From NCBI RefSeq assembly GCF_017313265.1, contig NZ_JAFLQZ010000003.1, forward strand, positions 248,001 through 312,000: a DNA stretch of 64,000 bases. Reading direction: 5' to 3'. This stretch comes from Hymenobacter telluris (GTDB lineage Bacteria > Bacteroidota > Bacteroidia > Cytophagales > Hymenobacteraceae). Under the pieces are notes generated by a model. It ran no database searches. It was given only the letters and a program-made list of their open reading frames with translations, and was not told where the DNA came from. Shown here piece by piece: positions 27,584 through 37,156 of this stretch. The number at the start of each line of letters is the position of its first letter. Within the stretch, counting starts at the first letter, position 1. Position numbers and translations under genes: made by a program.

Positions 27584-28546
27584 ATGATAAAATTCAGCAT
27601 TGGCATTCCAGCATTTAAGAGCGTTTTTTTAAAGGAATGCATAGACAGTATTCTAAAACAAGATTATCAATACTTCGAACTCATAATAGTTGATGATTGT
27701 TCACCAGAACCCATCGACAAAATTGTATCTAGCTATTCAGACAGTAGAATAAAATATTTCAAGAACGAAACAAATATTGGAGCAGAACACGTAGTTGATA
27801 ATTGGAATATTTGTTTAGAAAAATCTTCGGGAGATTATTTTATTTTAATGGGTGATGATGACAAACTACAACATAATTATTTGCAAGAATTTATAAAGTT
27901 GATTAAACAACATCCTGGATTATCTGTATATCACTGTCGTTCCAAAATTATCGACGAAACCTCAAAGCCTTATAGTATAACTTCAATAAATCCTGATTAC
28001 GAGAACGTATATGATTTTATTCTGTCATGTATTAAACAACATAGGCATCAGTATGTATCAGATTTTGTATATAAGACAGAATCATTAAAAGCTAGAGGTG
28101 GATTTTATAAACTTCCTTTAGCATGGGCGTCTGATTACTTAAGTGCATGGATAGCTAGCATTGAAAACGGAATAGCTCACACAAATATTACGCTTTTCAA
28201 TTACCGTATGAATCGATATTCAATTACATCTAGCAATAATATTAGAATCATTACTCTAAAAACAAAAGCCCTTATACAATGCAATGAGTGGCTTCAAGAG
28301 TTTCTCGAAACTCCTCCCTCTGATGAAGACAACTTTCTTAAATACTCTTTAATACAAGTAGCTCTTGCTAAGAAGAAAAAAACAGACAAAATCAGTGCCA
28401 TTAAGCAGATTATAGGCTTATCAAATCCATTTTATGGTGCACTCAATATAATAAAAGCAAGAAAAGAACTTCATATTACTTCAAGTGATATATTATCTGC
28501 ATTTATAAGCTCTATATTTTCCAAAATTGATACATCAACAGAATAA
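27584..28546 (+). CDS. GT2-family glycosyltransferase
   Basis: A 320-residue GT-A fold glycosyltransferase. The N-terminal IKFSIGIPAFKSVFLKECID and LIIVDDCSPEP give the nucleotide-sugar-binding start, and ILMGDDDKLQHNYLQEFI carries the DxD-type motif (GDDDK). It has no membrane segments, so it probably acts at the cytoplasmic face. It begins 15 bases after the flippase gene and shares its strongly AT-rich composition. Donor and acceptor sugars are unknown. Confidence 0.9.
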   Translation: MIKFSIGIPAFKSVFLKECIDSILKQDYQYFELIIVDDCSPEPIDKIVSSYSDSRIKYFKNETNIGAEHVVDNWNICLEKSSGDYFILMGDDDKLQHNYLQEFIKLIKQHPGLSVYHCRSKIIDETSKPYSITSINPDYENVYDFILSCIKQHRHQYVSDFVYKTESLKARGGFYKLPLAWASDYLSAWIASIENGIAHTNITLFNYRMNRYSITSSNNIRIITLKTKALIQCNEWLQEFLETPPSDEDNFLKYSLIQVALAKKKKTDKISAIKQIIGLSNPFYGALNIIKARKELHITSSDILSAFISSIFSKIDTSTE

Positions 28547-28681
28547 TTTAATAAATATTTTTTGATATCTATTTACAATTTTATTGAAAATAGACACGAG
28601 TTGTGATAAGCAAAAAAACTATTAGTTAGATATTTATTTATAATTTGATATTAAACCAAATAGCAAATCACATTTTCAACC

Positions 28682-29563
28682 ATGCCTAAAATGATAAGCA
28701 TAGCAACTCCAACTTTCGGGAAGCCTAAATACCTCAGAGAGTGTGTGACTAGTGTTCATCAACAGTCTATTAAGACGCAACATATAATATGCGGTGGCAA
28801 CTTCTCGTCAGAAGAACTTGAGAGCAACCGAGTTCAAGTTATACTACGAAACCCTGATCCTGGAATGGTTACTTGCTGGAATACTGCAGCAGATTGTATA
28901 AACACTGAATATATTGGTTTTTTAGCTGACGATAACACCTTAACTCCAAACTATTCAGAAACATTAATATCCTTCCTTGAAAACAACCCCGAATGTGATT
29001 TAGTATTTTGCAATCAATACCATATGGACGAAAATGGATTAATCGATAAAGATAAAAGCTTTGCTTTTACAAAACATTTCGGCCGTGACAAATTAAGTTC
29101 AGGAATAATTCAGAATCATGAATACAATTTTTTATTAGAAAATAATTCTATCCCATTAGAAGCTTGTATTATTAGAAAAAAAATATGGAAATCTTTTGGT
29201 CCATTTAACATAAATGCAAAAGGAGCCTTTGATCAAGAGTTTATTTATCGCCTAATTCTTGGCAAAGTAAAAATCGGCTTCTTGCCTGAATATCTTATGA
29301 ATTTTAGATGGCATAACGATGCATACTGCTCCGTCAATAAACTAGATCATAGCATTGGTAGCTCATGGGTAAATCAATCACTAATGCATGAAAGCATAGA
29401 ACATTATTCCTTTTTCAGAAACAGGAGTTTTGACGACAAATTAAGAATACTAAAGATGGACCCATCAATTAAAAACAAAACATCGTTAGCACTATCCCTA
29501 TTAAAAGAGAATGGCAGCATAAAATATTTAGCAAGTCGTTTTATTAATTTTGCAGTAAAGTAG
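28682..29563 (+). CDS. GT2-family glycosyltransferase
   Basis: A 293-residue GT-A enzyme with the N-terminal motif MISIATPTFGKPKYLRECVT and a metal-binding FLADDNTLTPNYSETL (ADDN as the DxD equivalent). A later AFDQEFIYRLILGK segment has the ED-type acidic residues expected near the catalytic base, followed by FLPEYLMNFRWH. The gap of 135 bases before it is AT-rich and contains no gene. Composition is strongly AT-rich like the two preceding genes. The sugar specificity is unknown. Confidence 0.9.
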   Translation: MPKMISIATPTFGKPKYLRECVTSVHQQSIKTQHIICGGNFSSEELESNRVQVILRNPDPGMVTCWNTAADCINTEYIGFLADDNTLTPNYSETLISFLENNPECDLVFCNQYHMDENGLIDKDKSFAFTKHFGRDKLSSGIIQNHEYNFLLENNSIPLEACIIRKKIWKSFGPFNINAKGAFDQEFIYRLILGKVKIGFLPEYLMNFRWHNDAYCSVNKLDHSIGSSWVNQSLMHESIEHYSFFRNRSFDDKLRILKMDPSIKNKTSLALSLLKENGSIKYLASRFINFAVK

Positions 29564-29607
29564 ACCAGTATTATCTTTTCCAATTATAAAGAAACTCTAT
29601 AAGATTC

Positions 29608-30741
29608 ATGAAAATAATTTTCTTATGCGGCTCACTCGAACCTGGCCGTGACGGCATAGGAGATTATGTACGTCGTTTATCAGGAGAACTTCTTAGAGCA
29701 GGGCATTATGCATCAGCTATATCTTTGTATGACCAGCATGTTCATGAAGCTTATTTTGGCGACCAGCTTTCCGATAGTAAAGCTTTATCAGTTCTTCGTC
29801 TACCTTCGGTTTGGAAGTCAAGTAAACGTTTTGCACGAGCAGAACAGTGGGTGAATGAATTCAATCCTGATTGCATTAGCCTACAGTTTGTGCCTTTTGC
29901 TTTCCACAAAAAAGGATTGCCATACAATATGGGTAAACACTTATCCAGCCTTGGCCGGGGCAAAAAATGGCACATCATGTTTCATGAGCTATGGGTTGGC
30001 ATGGACTATGAGGCACCTATAAAATTCAGGATATTAGGTAAGGCTCAGCAATTCATAATTAAGTCCTTGATTAATCTGATACAACCTAGAGTAATCCATA
30101 CTCAGACTCATCTATACCAAATACAGCTTTCCAAGCTGGGCGCTACAGCTCATTCTTTGCCACTATTCGGCAACATCCCGGTTGAAAACGTTGACAGTGA
30201 AAATTGTAATAGCGTTACTATAGCAGATACGTCTCGGTCAGTATCGCTTGTATTGTTTGGCAATATTCATCAAAGCTCTTTTGTTCAACCATTCACCGAT
30301 GAAGCCGCCGCATACGCGCAAACGACTGGCACCTCTTTGACGTTAGTGCTTGTTGGTCGTTGTGGGCCGGAAGCAGAACATTGGGTTTCTGCATGGAAGG
30401 CTGCCGGATTGACCGTGGAAGTATTAGGCGAGCAATCACCAAGCTATATCTCGGCAATCCTGCGAAAGGCTACCTTCGGTTTGGCCACTACCCCAACGGC
30501 TTTGATAGAGAAGAGTGGTACTGCGGCGGCTATGAAAGAGCACGGCTTACGAGTGATTTGTGCGGGCCGGCCTTGGCATCCTAGGACCAAGATTTCTTTG
30601 AAATTGCCAGATGGTATAGTTGTTTACACTCCCGGCAATTTCAAGGATTGTGTAGCCCTTAACATCGCACCTGTATCCAATGAAAATACCGTTTCATTCA
30701 TTGCTGAGCGCCTGCTAAGCCATTTAACAATTAATAACTAG
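29608..30741 (+). CDS. GT4-like glycosyltransferase
   Basis: A 377-residue GT-B type protein. The N-terminal IIFLCGSLEPGRDGIGDYVR is the usual GT4 glycine-rich start. SVSLVLFGNIHQSS and LTLVLVGRCGPEAEHW form the second Rossmann domain. The C-terminal E-x7-E motif is degenerate (GLATTPTALIEKSGTAAAMK), so it is a divergent member and donor binding may differ. Composition changes here from strongly AT-rich to intermediate. Its stop codon is one base from the start of the acyltransferase gene, so the two are translationally linked. Confidence 0.8.
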   Translation: MKIIFLCGSLEPGRDGIGDYVRRLSGELLRAGHYASAISLYDQHVHEAYFGDQLSDSKALSVLRLPSVWKSSKRFARAEQWVNEFNPDCISLQFVPFAFHKKGLPYNMGKHLSSLGRGKKWHIMFHELWVGMDYEAPIKFRILGKAQQFIIKSLINLIQPRVIHTQTHLYQIQLSKLGATAHSLPLFGNIPVENVDSENCNSVTIADTSRSVSLVLFGNIHQSSFVQPFTDEAAAYAQTTGTSLTLVLVGRCGPEAEHWVSAWKAAGLTVEVLGEQSPSYISAILRKATFGLATTPTALIEKSGTAAAMKEHGLRVICAGRPWHPRTKISLKLPDGIVVYTPGNFKDCVALNIAPVSNENTVSFIAERLLSHLTINN

Positions 30742-30742
30742 T

Positions 30743-31336
30743 ATGGCAAGCCTACGCTTTCTTTGGGTGAACAGGGCAAAATTCCCTATCCATTCCAAAA
30801 AGTTTTACAGAGCCTGGGGAAAACGTCTCTTCTCGTTTTCAGAGCTATATATTCGCAACTATCGACGCTGGGAGTTGCTGAGAGGAGGAGCTGTAATTGA
30901 TGAGTTAGCGGAGATAGGAGAAGCAAAAATTGATGGGTCTAAAAAGCACTTGTCAATTGGCGCCTTATCCTTCGTTGGCAAAGCTACTATAGCATTGCAC
31001 TGCGCAGTAACTATCGGGGAGCGTGTTTGCATCAACGACGGCGTACAAATATTATCAGCATCGCATGATGTTTCAGACCATAAATGGAGCTTGGCTTGTG
31101 CTGAAATCAGGATTGAGGATTACGTCTGGATTAGTACTGGGGCCATCATTTTACCAGGTGTTCGCATAGGACGAGGAGCTGTTATTGGCGCAGGTGCAGT
31201 GGTAAGCAAGTCCGTTGCTGCTGGCGCCATTGTGGTTGGCAATCCAGCTAAGCCTATCTCCAAGTCTAGATGTGAAATATTAGACTATAATCCTTGTGAA
31301 TTCCTAGCTGCAAACCGAGCCTGGTTATTAGGATAA
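30743..31336 (+). CDS. Hexapeptide-repeat (left-handed beta-helix) acyltransferase
   Basis: A 197-residue acyltransferase of the WcaF/CysE/LacA type, likely O-acetylating a sugar of the repeat unit using acetyl-CoA. The hexapeptide repeats run from about residue 65 (LSIGALSFVGKATIALHCAV) through VRIGRGAVIGAGAVVSKSVA, ending in VVGNPAKPISKSR. The catalytic-type His is in ILSASHDVSD. The N-terminal 50 residues are basic and rich in aromatics. It abuts the preceding glycosyltransferase gene. Confidence 0.88.
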   Translation: MASLRFLWVNRAKFPIHSKKFYRAWGKRLFSFSELYIRNYRRWELLRGGAVIDELAEIGEAKIDGSKKHLSIGALSFVGKATIALHCAVTIGERVCINDGVQILSASHDVSDHKWSLACAEIRIEDYVWISTGAIILPGVRIGRGAVIGAGAVVSKSVAAGAIVVGNPAKPISKSRCEILDYNPCEFLAANRAWLLG

Positions 31337-31370
31337 CCTCGTTCATTATACAATTTTCATTTTCACTATA

Positions 31371-32618
31371 ATGAGCGTCATATTCTCTCACCCAACTGGC
31401 AATGCCAATGTCAGAGCTGCGGCTAAAGGGCTGGCTGATGCCGCATTGTTAGCCGAATTTCATACCACTATTGCGGTGTTTCCGGGTGCCTTGCTTGACC
31501 GTTTAGGAGCACTACGCCCCCTATTAGAACTCCGCCGCCGCCGCTTCGATTCCAGTTTACGTCCGCACACTACCCCTTGGCCCTGGTTCGAAGCCGGAAG
31601 GTTACTCGCTTCCCGTGCGGGTTTCAATCAGCTTACTAAGCACGAGCAGGGTATTTTCAGTATCGATGCTGTTTACCGCAATTTAGATAAGCGGGTCGGA
31701 GATAGTATTAAATATGCTACTCAGCGCGGTGCCCAAGCAGTATATGCCTACGAAGATGGTGCCGTTTCATCATTCCGCCAGGCTCACAAGCTTGGCTTGC
31801 AATGCTTTTACGATTTGCCTACTGGGTACTGGAGAGCCGCACGGCGGTTACTTGCGGGAGAGAAAGAACGCTGGCCAGCGTGGGCTTCTACCATGACTGG
31901 CCTAAACGATTCAGAAGAAAAGCTGTCTATAAAAGACGAAGAATTAAGACTAGCAAGCCGAATTTTTGTCGCTAGTACCTTCGTTGCCAATACATTAAAA
32001 GAATACCCGGGAGCGTTGCCCCCTGTTGATATCATACCTTATGGCTTTCCTACAGTAGGGGCAAGACGTGAGTACCCTACTAGAAAAGAAGGACAGAAAA
32101 TCAAACTTCTGTTTGTCGGGAAACTTTCTCAGCAGAAAGGTATTGCCGACCTCTTTGCTGCTGTAAATGCACTTAGCAAGTGGGTTGAGTTAACTTTGGT
32201 AGGGCATAAAGGCAGTGATAATTGCCCGGCGCTTGACGCTGAACTGGCAAAGCATCAATGGTATCCAACCTTGCCTCATGAAAGTGTGCTTCAACTTATG
32301 CGCGCTCATGATGTATTGCTTTTTCCTTCTCTCTTCGATGGGTTCGGGCTTGTCATGACAGAAGCCATGTCTCAGGGCACTCCCGTTATTACCACCGACC
32401 GCTCAGCTGGACCCGACCTTATCATGAATAACCAGAATGGCTGGCTCATTGAGGCTGCTTCTCCTTCAGCTATTCAAAATGCTATTGAGCATATTCTCAC
32501 CCACCCTACCCTAATTGCCGAAGCAGGCAGCGAAGCATGGGATAAAGCGCGGAACAGGCCCTGGGAGCTGTATAGCGAAGAACTGTCAAGTGCTGTAAGA
32601 AGGCACTTAAATCAGTAA
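31371..32618 (+). CDS. GT4-family glycosyltransferase
   Basis: A 415-residue GT-B enzyme. The N-terminal HPTGNANVRAAAKGLADAAL is the acceptor-domain start. KIKLLFVGKLSQQKGIADLF opens the donor domain. VLLFPSLFDGFGLVMTEAMS carries the GT4 E-x7-E signature, followed by GTPVITTDRSAGPDLI. The reading frame is complete, with about 34 bases after the acyltransferase gene. Sugar specificity is unknown. Confidence 0.92.
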   Translation: MSVIFSHPTGNANVRAAAKGLADAALLAEFHTTIAVFPGALLDRLGALRPLLELRRRRFDSSLRPHTTPWPWFEAGRLLASRAGFNQLTKHEQGIFSIDAVYRNLDKRVGDSIKYATQRGAQAVYAYEDGAVSSFRQAHKLGLQCFYDLPTGYWRAARRLLAGEKERWPAWASTMTGLNDSEEKLSIKDEELRLASRIFVASTFVANTLKEYPGALPPVDIIPYGFPTVGARREYPTRKEGQKIKLLFVGKLSQQKGIADLFAAVNALSKWVELTLVGHKGSDNCPALDAELAKHQWYPTLPHESVLQLMRAHDVLLFPSLFDGFGLVMTEAMSQGTPVITTDRSAGPDLIMNNQNGWLIEAASPSAIQNAIEHILTHPTLIAEAGSEAWDKARNRPWELYSEELSSAVRRHLNQ

Positions 32619-32723
32619 TACAATCTCCATACTTGCTATCCTATACCGGATCATATTTGTTGTTTCTCTTGCTATTTTCCTCAATCAACAAAACTAGCTC
32701 CTAATTTTAATCATTACTCAACA

Positions 32724-34109
32724 GTGAATACCCGTACACTTTCTCCTTTCATAGCGAGCGACAAGCATGGTGTACAGGAATGGCACAATGTTGACCGTAA
32801 CAAATCTCTTAAACAAGGTATATGGCTGTACTTTGTATTGTTGATCTTTGAAGGTGCACTCCGGAAATGGGTGCTTCCTGGTTTATCAACACCTCTACTT
32901 ATTATTCGTGACCCTGTTGCGTTGTGGCTGGTATTCACTGCATGGCGAAGGGGCTTACTTCCTCAAAATATATTTTTGAGCGGAATGGCTTTTGTTGGAA
33001 TTACAGGAATATATACTGCTATACTGGCTGGCCATGGTAATATATACGTGGCACTCTTTGGAGCACGCCCTCTTCTCATCCACTTCCCTTTGATTTTTGT
33101 AATAGGACGAGTATTTAATCGAGAAGATGTACTAAGAATTGGTAAAACATTGTTGTGGCTTGTTTTTCCAATGACTGTACTTATCGCACTCCAGTTCTAT
33201 AGTCCTCAGTCAGCTTTTGTTAATCGAGGGGTAGGTGGCGATATGGCTGGAGCCGGCTTTGGAGGAGCAATGGATTACTTCCGCCCGCCAGGCACATTTT
33301 CTTTCACCAACGGTACCACTTTATTCTACCAACTTTCGGCAACATTTATCCTTTTCTTCTTAATCCACCCAGTTCGTATAAACCGTTTGGTTTTAGTAGC
33401 AGCCACCATAGGCTTATTAGCAGCTATTCCACTATCAATTAGTCGCGGTTTATTTTTTCAGGTAATTGTAAGTGTTGTGTTTCTTGTTTTTGCAATGACG
33501 CGAAATCCCAAGTTTATGCTCCGCATACTTGGTGCAATCGTAGCAGTGGCATCTATTTTGATATTACTGAATAACATAAGTTTCTTTCAGACTGCAACTG
33601 AAGTATTCATGTCTCGCTTCACCGATGCAAATGAAGTAGAGGGAGGCCTAGTAAAGGGAGTAATAGGTAACCGTTATTTAGGATGGATGCTAGGTGCTTT
33701 ATCCAGTGCATTGGATATTCCACTGCTAGGTAATGGTTTGGGCATTGCGACAAATGTGGCTGTTGCCGTCTTAACTGATCCAGTTACTAATAGCAAGGTT
33801 ATAGGCACCCCTGATGAAGAGTGGGGTCGTACTATTTATGAGCTTGGACCTATATTAGGTTTAGCTGTCGTTTTCATCCGGGTAGGACTTGACCTTACAA
33901 TTGCATTCGCCAGCTATCGTAAGCTTGTAAGAAAAGACTTGCTCCCTTGGATGCTCTTGAGCTTTGGTTCCTTAACACTTTTACAGGCTCAATGGGCTCA
34001 ACCAACATCCTTGGGGTTTTGCACTCTTATCGCAGGACTGATGATTGCCTCATTAAGATCATCAGTACCTAAACCTAGTGAAGCATTAAAAGTAGCGCAA
34101 TGGATATAA
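32724..34109 (+). CDS. O-antigen ligase/polymerase-like membrane protein (Wzy/WaaL type)
   Basis: A 461-residue protein with about 11-12 membrane segments, an uneven loop distribution and an N-terminal soluble stretch, as in O-antigen ligase and Wzy-type polymerases. The family-type segments include FEGALRKWVLPGLSTPLLII near residue 45 and the large loop with GGAMDYFRPPGTFSFTNGTT. EEWGRTIYELGPILGLAVVF follows near the C-terminal side. In this locus it is the best candidate for the repeat-unit polymerase. The start codon is GTG at 32724; the next in-frame Met is far inside. Its end overlaps the next gene by 10 bases. Confidence 0.82.
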   Translation: MNTRTLSPFIASDKHGVQEWHNVDRNKSLKQGIWLYFVLLIFEGALRKWVLPGLSTPLLIIRDPVALWLVFTAWRRGLLPQNIFLSGMAFVGITGIYTAILAGHGNIYVALFGARPLLIHFPLIFVIGRVFNREDVLRIGKTLLWLVFPMTVLIALQFYSPQSAFVNRGVGGDMAGAGFGGAMDYFRPPGTFSFTNGTTLFYQLSATFILFFLIHPVRINRLVLVAATIGLLAAIPLSISRGLFFQVIVSVVFLVFAMTRNPKFMLRILGAIVAVASILILLNNISFFQTATEVFMSRFTDANEVEGGLVKGVIGNRYLGWMLGALSSALDIPLLGNGLGIATNVAVAVLTDPVTNSKVIGTPDEEWGRTIYELGPILGLAVVFIRVGLDLTIAFASYRKLVRKDLLPWMLLSFGSLTLLQAQWAQPTSLGFCTLIAGLMIASLRSSVPKPSEALKVAQWI

Positions 34110-35269
34110 TATTCCTTACGCATCCAAGTTTCCTGAATTCTCAAAGCATGCCCCGCTTTGCTAATTATCTGGCAGCAGGTATGCAGGCCCGCGGCCATCA
34201 TGTAGAACAATGGACTACATCACCCTTTATTTACAAATTCGCTTTTCACAATTCATTGAAAAAATGGTTTGGGTATATTGATCAATACTTGCTTTTCCCT
34301 TATACAATAAAAAAGCGCCTGAAAGCGTGTTCGTCTGATACGCTTTTAGTACTCACTGACCAAGCATTAGGTCCCTGGCTACCAACTCTGGCAAAAAAGC
34401 CACACGTTGTTCACTGTCATGATTTCTTGGCTCAACATTCTGCGCTAGGGCGCATTCCTGAAAACCCAACCAGTTGGACTGGTCGTGTGTATCAGGCGTT
34501 TATTCGGCGAGGGTATACGCAAGGCAAGCATTTTATTTCTGTTTCTCAAACCACTCAGGAAAACCTGCATGCTTTTCTATCTACACCACCTACTACGTCG
34601 GCAGTAGTTTACAACGGTTTGAATCCCATTTTCGCGCCACACAGCCAGGAGGAAGCCAGAGCCTTGTGGAGCCAAGCCACCAGCCTGCAACTCACTGCAG
34701 GATATCTGTTGCACGTGGGTGGCAACCAGTGGTATAAGAATCGAATTGGATGCATAGAGCTGTACAATGCTTGGCGCTCACAAGAAAGTCACAACTTACC
34801 ATTGCTACTGGTTGGTGAACCCCCAAGTGAAGCTATACTTCGTCAATACGAATCATCAGCCTTTAAAAAGGACATACACTTTCTTAGCGGGTTCGATGAC
34901 GATATGATTCGCTTAGCTTACGCAGGGGCCACAGTTTTCTTGTTTCCTTCCTTAGCAGAAGGATTTGGGTGGCCGATTGCTGAAGCTATGGCTGCTGGTT
35001 GTTTGGTTGTTACCACTCAAGAGGCACCAATGACAGAAGTAGGCGGTACCGCCTCTTTCTACATTCCGCGTCGTCCATCCGATCAGTTGGCCACAGAATG
35101 GGCCGCGGCCGCAGCTGAGACTATTCAACAGGTTGTAGCACTAACACCAGTTCAAAGACAAAAGGCTGTCGACGCTGGTCTGAAAAATGCTCAACGATTT
35201 AGTGCTGCCGCTGCTTTAGATGCTATTGAGGCTATTTACAAGCAGTGTTTACAGCCGCAGCATGTTTAA
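34100..35269 (+). CDS. GT4-family glycosyltransferase
   Basis: A 389-residue GT-B enzyme. The start is MDIIFLTHPSFLNSQSMPRF, overlapping the end of the polymerase-like gene by 10 bases. The donor domain begins around YLLHVGGNQWYKNRIGCIEL, and ATVFLFPSLAEGFGWPIAEA with AMAAGCLVVTT holds the E-x7-E signature. The overlap implies translational coupling to the membrane protein. Composition is intermediate between the AT-rich first third of the locus and the flanking chromosome. Confidence 0.92.
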   Translation: MDIIFLTHPSFLNSQSMPRFANYLAAGMQARGHHVEQWTTSPFIYKFAFHNSLKKWFGYIDQYLLFPYTIKKRLKACSSDTLLVLTDQALGPWLPTLAKKPHVVHCHDFLAQHSALGRIPENPTSWTGRVYQAFIRRGYTQGKHFISVSQTTQENLHAFLSTPPTTSAVVYNGLNPIFAPHSQEEARALWSQATSLQLTAGYLLHVGGNQWYKNRIGCIELYNAWRSQESHNLPLLLVGEPPSEAILRQYESSAFKKDIHFLSGFDDDMIRLAYAGATVFLFPSLAEGFGWPIAEAMAAGCLVVTTQEAPMTEVGGTASFYIPRRPSDQLATEWAAAAAETIQQVVALTPVQRQKAVDAGLKNAQRFSAAAALDAIEAIYKQCLQPQHV

Positions 35270-35284
35270 TAATTTTGCGCACCA

Positions 35285-36466
35285 ATGAACCTGCTCCACG
35301 TTGTTGCCAGTCTGGACCCTAAAGCGGGGGGCGTATGCCAAGCTGTGCGCACAATGATTGCGGGCTTGGCAGCAAGGGGGGTAGTAAGTGAAGTAGTGAG
35401 TTTGGATGCACCTGCTGCCACTTTCCTGGCTGCCGATGCTTTTCAAACCCATGCGCTCGGCCCAAGCCGCGGGCCGTGGGCTTATAGTAGACTGCTTTCG
35501 GCCTGGCTAACCGCTAACGTAAGCCGTTTTGACTGTATTATTCTGCACGGTTTGTGGTTGTATCCCAACTATGCTACGCACCGTGTGTTACATCAACTGG
35601 ATGCAGCAGGCTCCCAACAAGTTCCTCGCTTGTTTGTGATGCCGCATGGTATGCTGGACCCTTACTTCCAACGGGCATCCAGTCGGCGGCTGAAAGCCTG
35701 GCGCAACTGGGCGTACTGGAAACTCATAGAGAGTCACGTAGTGAATGGCGCCGCGGGGATGTTGTTCACCTGCGAAACGGAGCGTTTGCTCGCTCGCCAG
35801 CCTTTCATTCCGTACCACCCGCAACGCGAGTTGGTGATAGGCCTTGGGGTGGAAGAGCCGACGCCTTACCATCCTGCCATGCAGCAGGCATTCACAGCTA
35901 AATGTCCTGGACTGCACGACCGTCCGTACTTGTTGTTTATTAGCCGCATTCACGATAAAAAAGGAGTTGACTTACTGTTGCAAGCTTACGGCGAGGCGAG
36001 CCGTTCTCCGTCAGTGTCAGCTCAGCTACCGGCGCTGGTTGTTGCTGGGCCGGGGCTAGACACCGACTACGGTCGATACATCCAGCAACTGGCCACGCAG
36101 CTGCCACCACATATGGTTTACTTTCCCGGTATGCTGGAAGGAGACGCAAAGTGGGGAGCCTTCTATGGGTGCGAGGCTTTCGTTTTGCCAAGTCACCAAG
36201 AGAACTTCGGTATTGCGGTTGTGGAAGCGCTGGCGTGTAGCGTACCAGTACTAATTTCCAACCAAGTAAATATCTGGCGCGAGATTGAAAATGCTCGTGG
36301 CGGCCTAGTGGACGATGACACCCTTGCAGGCACGCAACGCTTACTGGAAAAGTGGTGCGAACTAAGCGCGACGGACAAGCAGGAAATGAAAGCAAATGCA
36401 CGAGCAGCTTATCATGCCTATTTTGCCGTCGGACCGGTAGCCCAAAAAACAGCTTGCGCACTATAA
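35285..36466 (+). CDS. GT4-family glycosyltransferase
   Basis: A 393-residue GT-B enzyme with the N-terminal MNLLHVVASLDPKAGGVCQA motif and a substrate-loop region FVMPHGMLDPYFQRAS, typical of the colanic-acid and capsule GT4 group. The donor domain has LLFISRIHDKKGVDLLLQAY and the E-x7-E region CEAFVLPSHQENFGIAVVEA. GC content here is closer to that of the chromosome than in the first GT genes. It lies 15 bases after the preceding GT4 gene. Specificity is unknown. Confidence 0.93.
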   Translation: MNLLHVVASLDPKAGGVCQAVRTMIAGLAARGVVSEVVSLDAPAATFLAADAFQTHALGPSRGPWAYSRLLSAWLTANVSRFDCIILHGLWLYPNYATHRVLHQLDAAGSQQVPRLFVMPHGMLDPYFQRASSRRLKAWRNWAYWKLIESHVVNGAAGMLFTCETERLLARQPFIPYHPQRELVIGLGVEEPTPYHPAMQQAFTAKCPGLHDRPYLLFISRIHDKKGVDLLLQAYGEASRSPSVSAQLPALVVAGPGLDTDYGRYIQQLATQLPPHMVYFPGMLEGDAKWGAFYGCEAFVLPSHQENFGIAVVEALACSVPVLISNQVNIWREIENARGGLVDDDTLAGTQRLLEKWCELSATDKQEMKANARAAYHAYFAVGPVAQKTACAL

Positions 36467-36562
36467 TAGAAGCAGCATCTATATTTCTGAATTTGATATT
36501 ATCATCAATCTAATGATCAACCATATTAAATATTTCTTTGTGGTAGTCCTGTACCAATCAAA

Positions 36563-37114
36563 ATGAGTGTAAATACTAATACGCATACTGGCCCGTCGTT
36601 TTCTTTGAGCAATCGCCTAGGAAGAGTTGCGTGGCAATTGTGCTCCTTCTTGCTTTTCCGGTATTCACCCAGGCCGCTACATAAATGGCGGGCTTTTTTG
36701 CTGCAATGCTTTGGTGCCAAAGTAGGACGCGGCGTGCATGTATATCCGGGAGTGAAAATATGGGCACCATGGAATTTAGAGCTTGCCGATGAATGTGGTA
36801 TTGCCAGCGGTGCTATTCTATACTCGCAAGGAAAAATAATAGTTGGGCAACGAGCGGTTATATCACAAGGTGCGCATTTGGTTACCGGTACTCATGATTA
36901 TTCGCATCCTGGCTTTCCTCTTATTACAAAACCAATTCACATCGGAAGCCAAACGTGGATTGCAGCAGAAGTATTTATTCACCCTGGCGTTACTATTAAT
37001 GATGGGTGTGTGGTCGGGGCTCGTTCGGTAGTAACCAAAGACATGCCTAGCTGGACGGTATGTGCGGGGTTTCCGTGCAAACCCATCAAGCCAAGAGAAT
37101 TTACTACTTCTTAG
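36563..37114 (+). CDS. WcaF-like hexapeptide acyltransferase
   Basis: A 183-residue left-handed beta-helix acetyltransferase. Typical WcaF/maltose-acetyltransferase features are KVGRGVHVYPGVKIWAPWNL, the catalytic-type His in LVTGTHDYSHPGFPL, and HPGVTINDGCVVGARSVVTK followed by the closing GFPCKPIKPR. It probably O-acetylates the polysaccharide repeat unit. It is the second acyltransferase of the cluster and differs clearly from the one at 30743, so they probably modify different positions (inference). Confidence 0.92.
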   Translation: MSVNTNTHTGPSFSLSNRLGRVAWQLCSFLLFRYSPRPLHKWRAFLLQCFGAKVGRGVHVYPGVKIWAPWNLELADECGIASGAILYSQGKIIVGQRAVISQGAHLVTGTHDYSHPGFPLITKPIHIGSQTWIAAEVFIHPGVTINDGCVVGARSVVTKDMPSWTVCAGFPCKPIKPREFTTS

Positions 37115-37156
37115 TTTTCATTGAAAATATGATTTTGTTTTGCTTGGTTTATTCGA

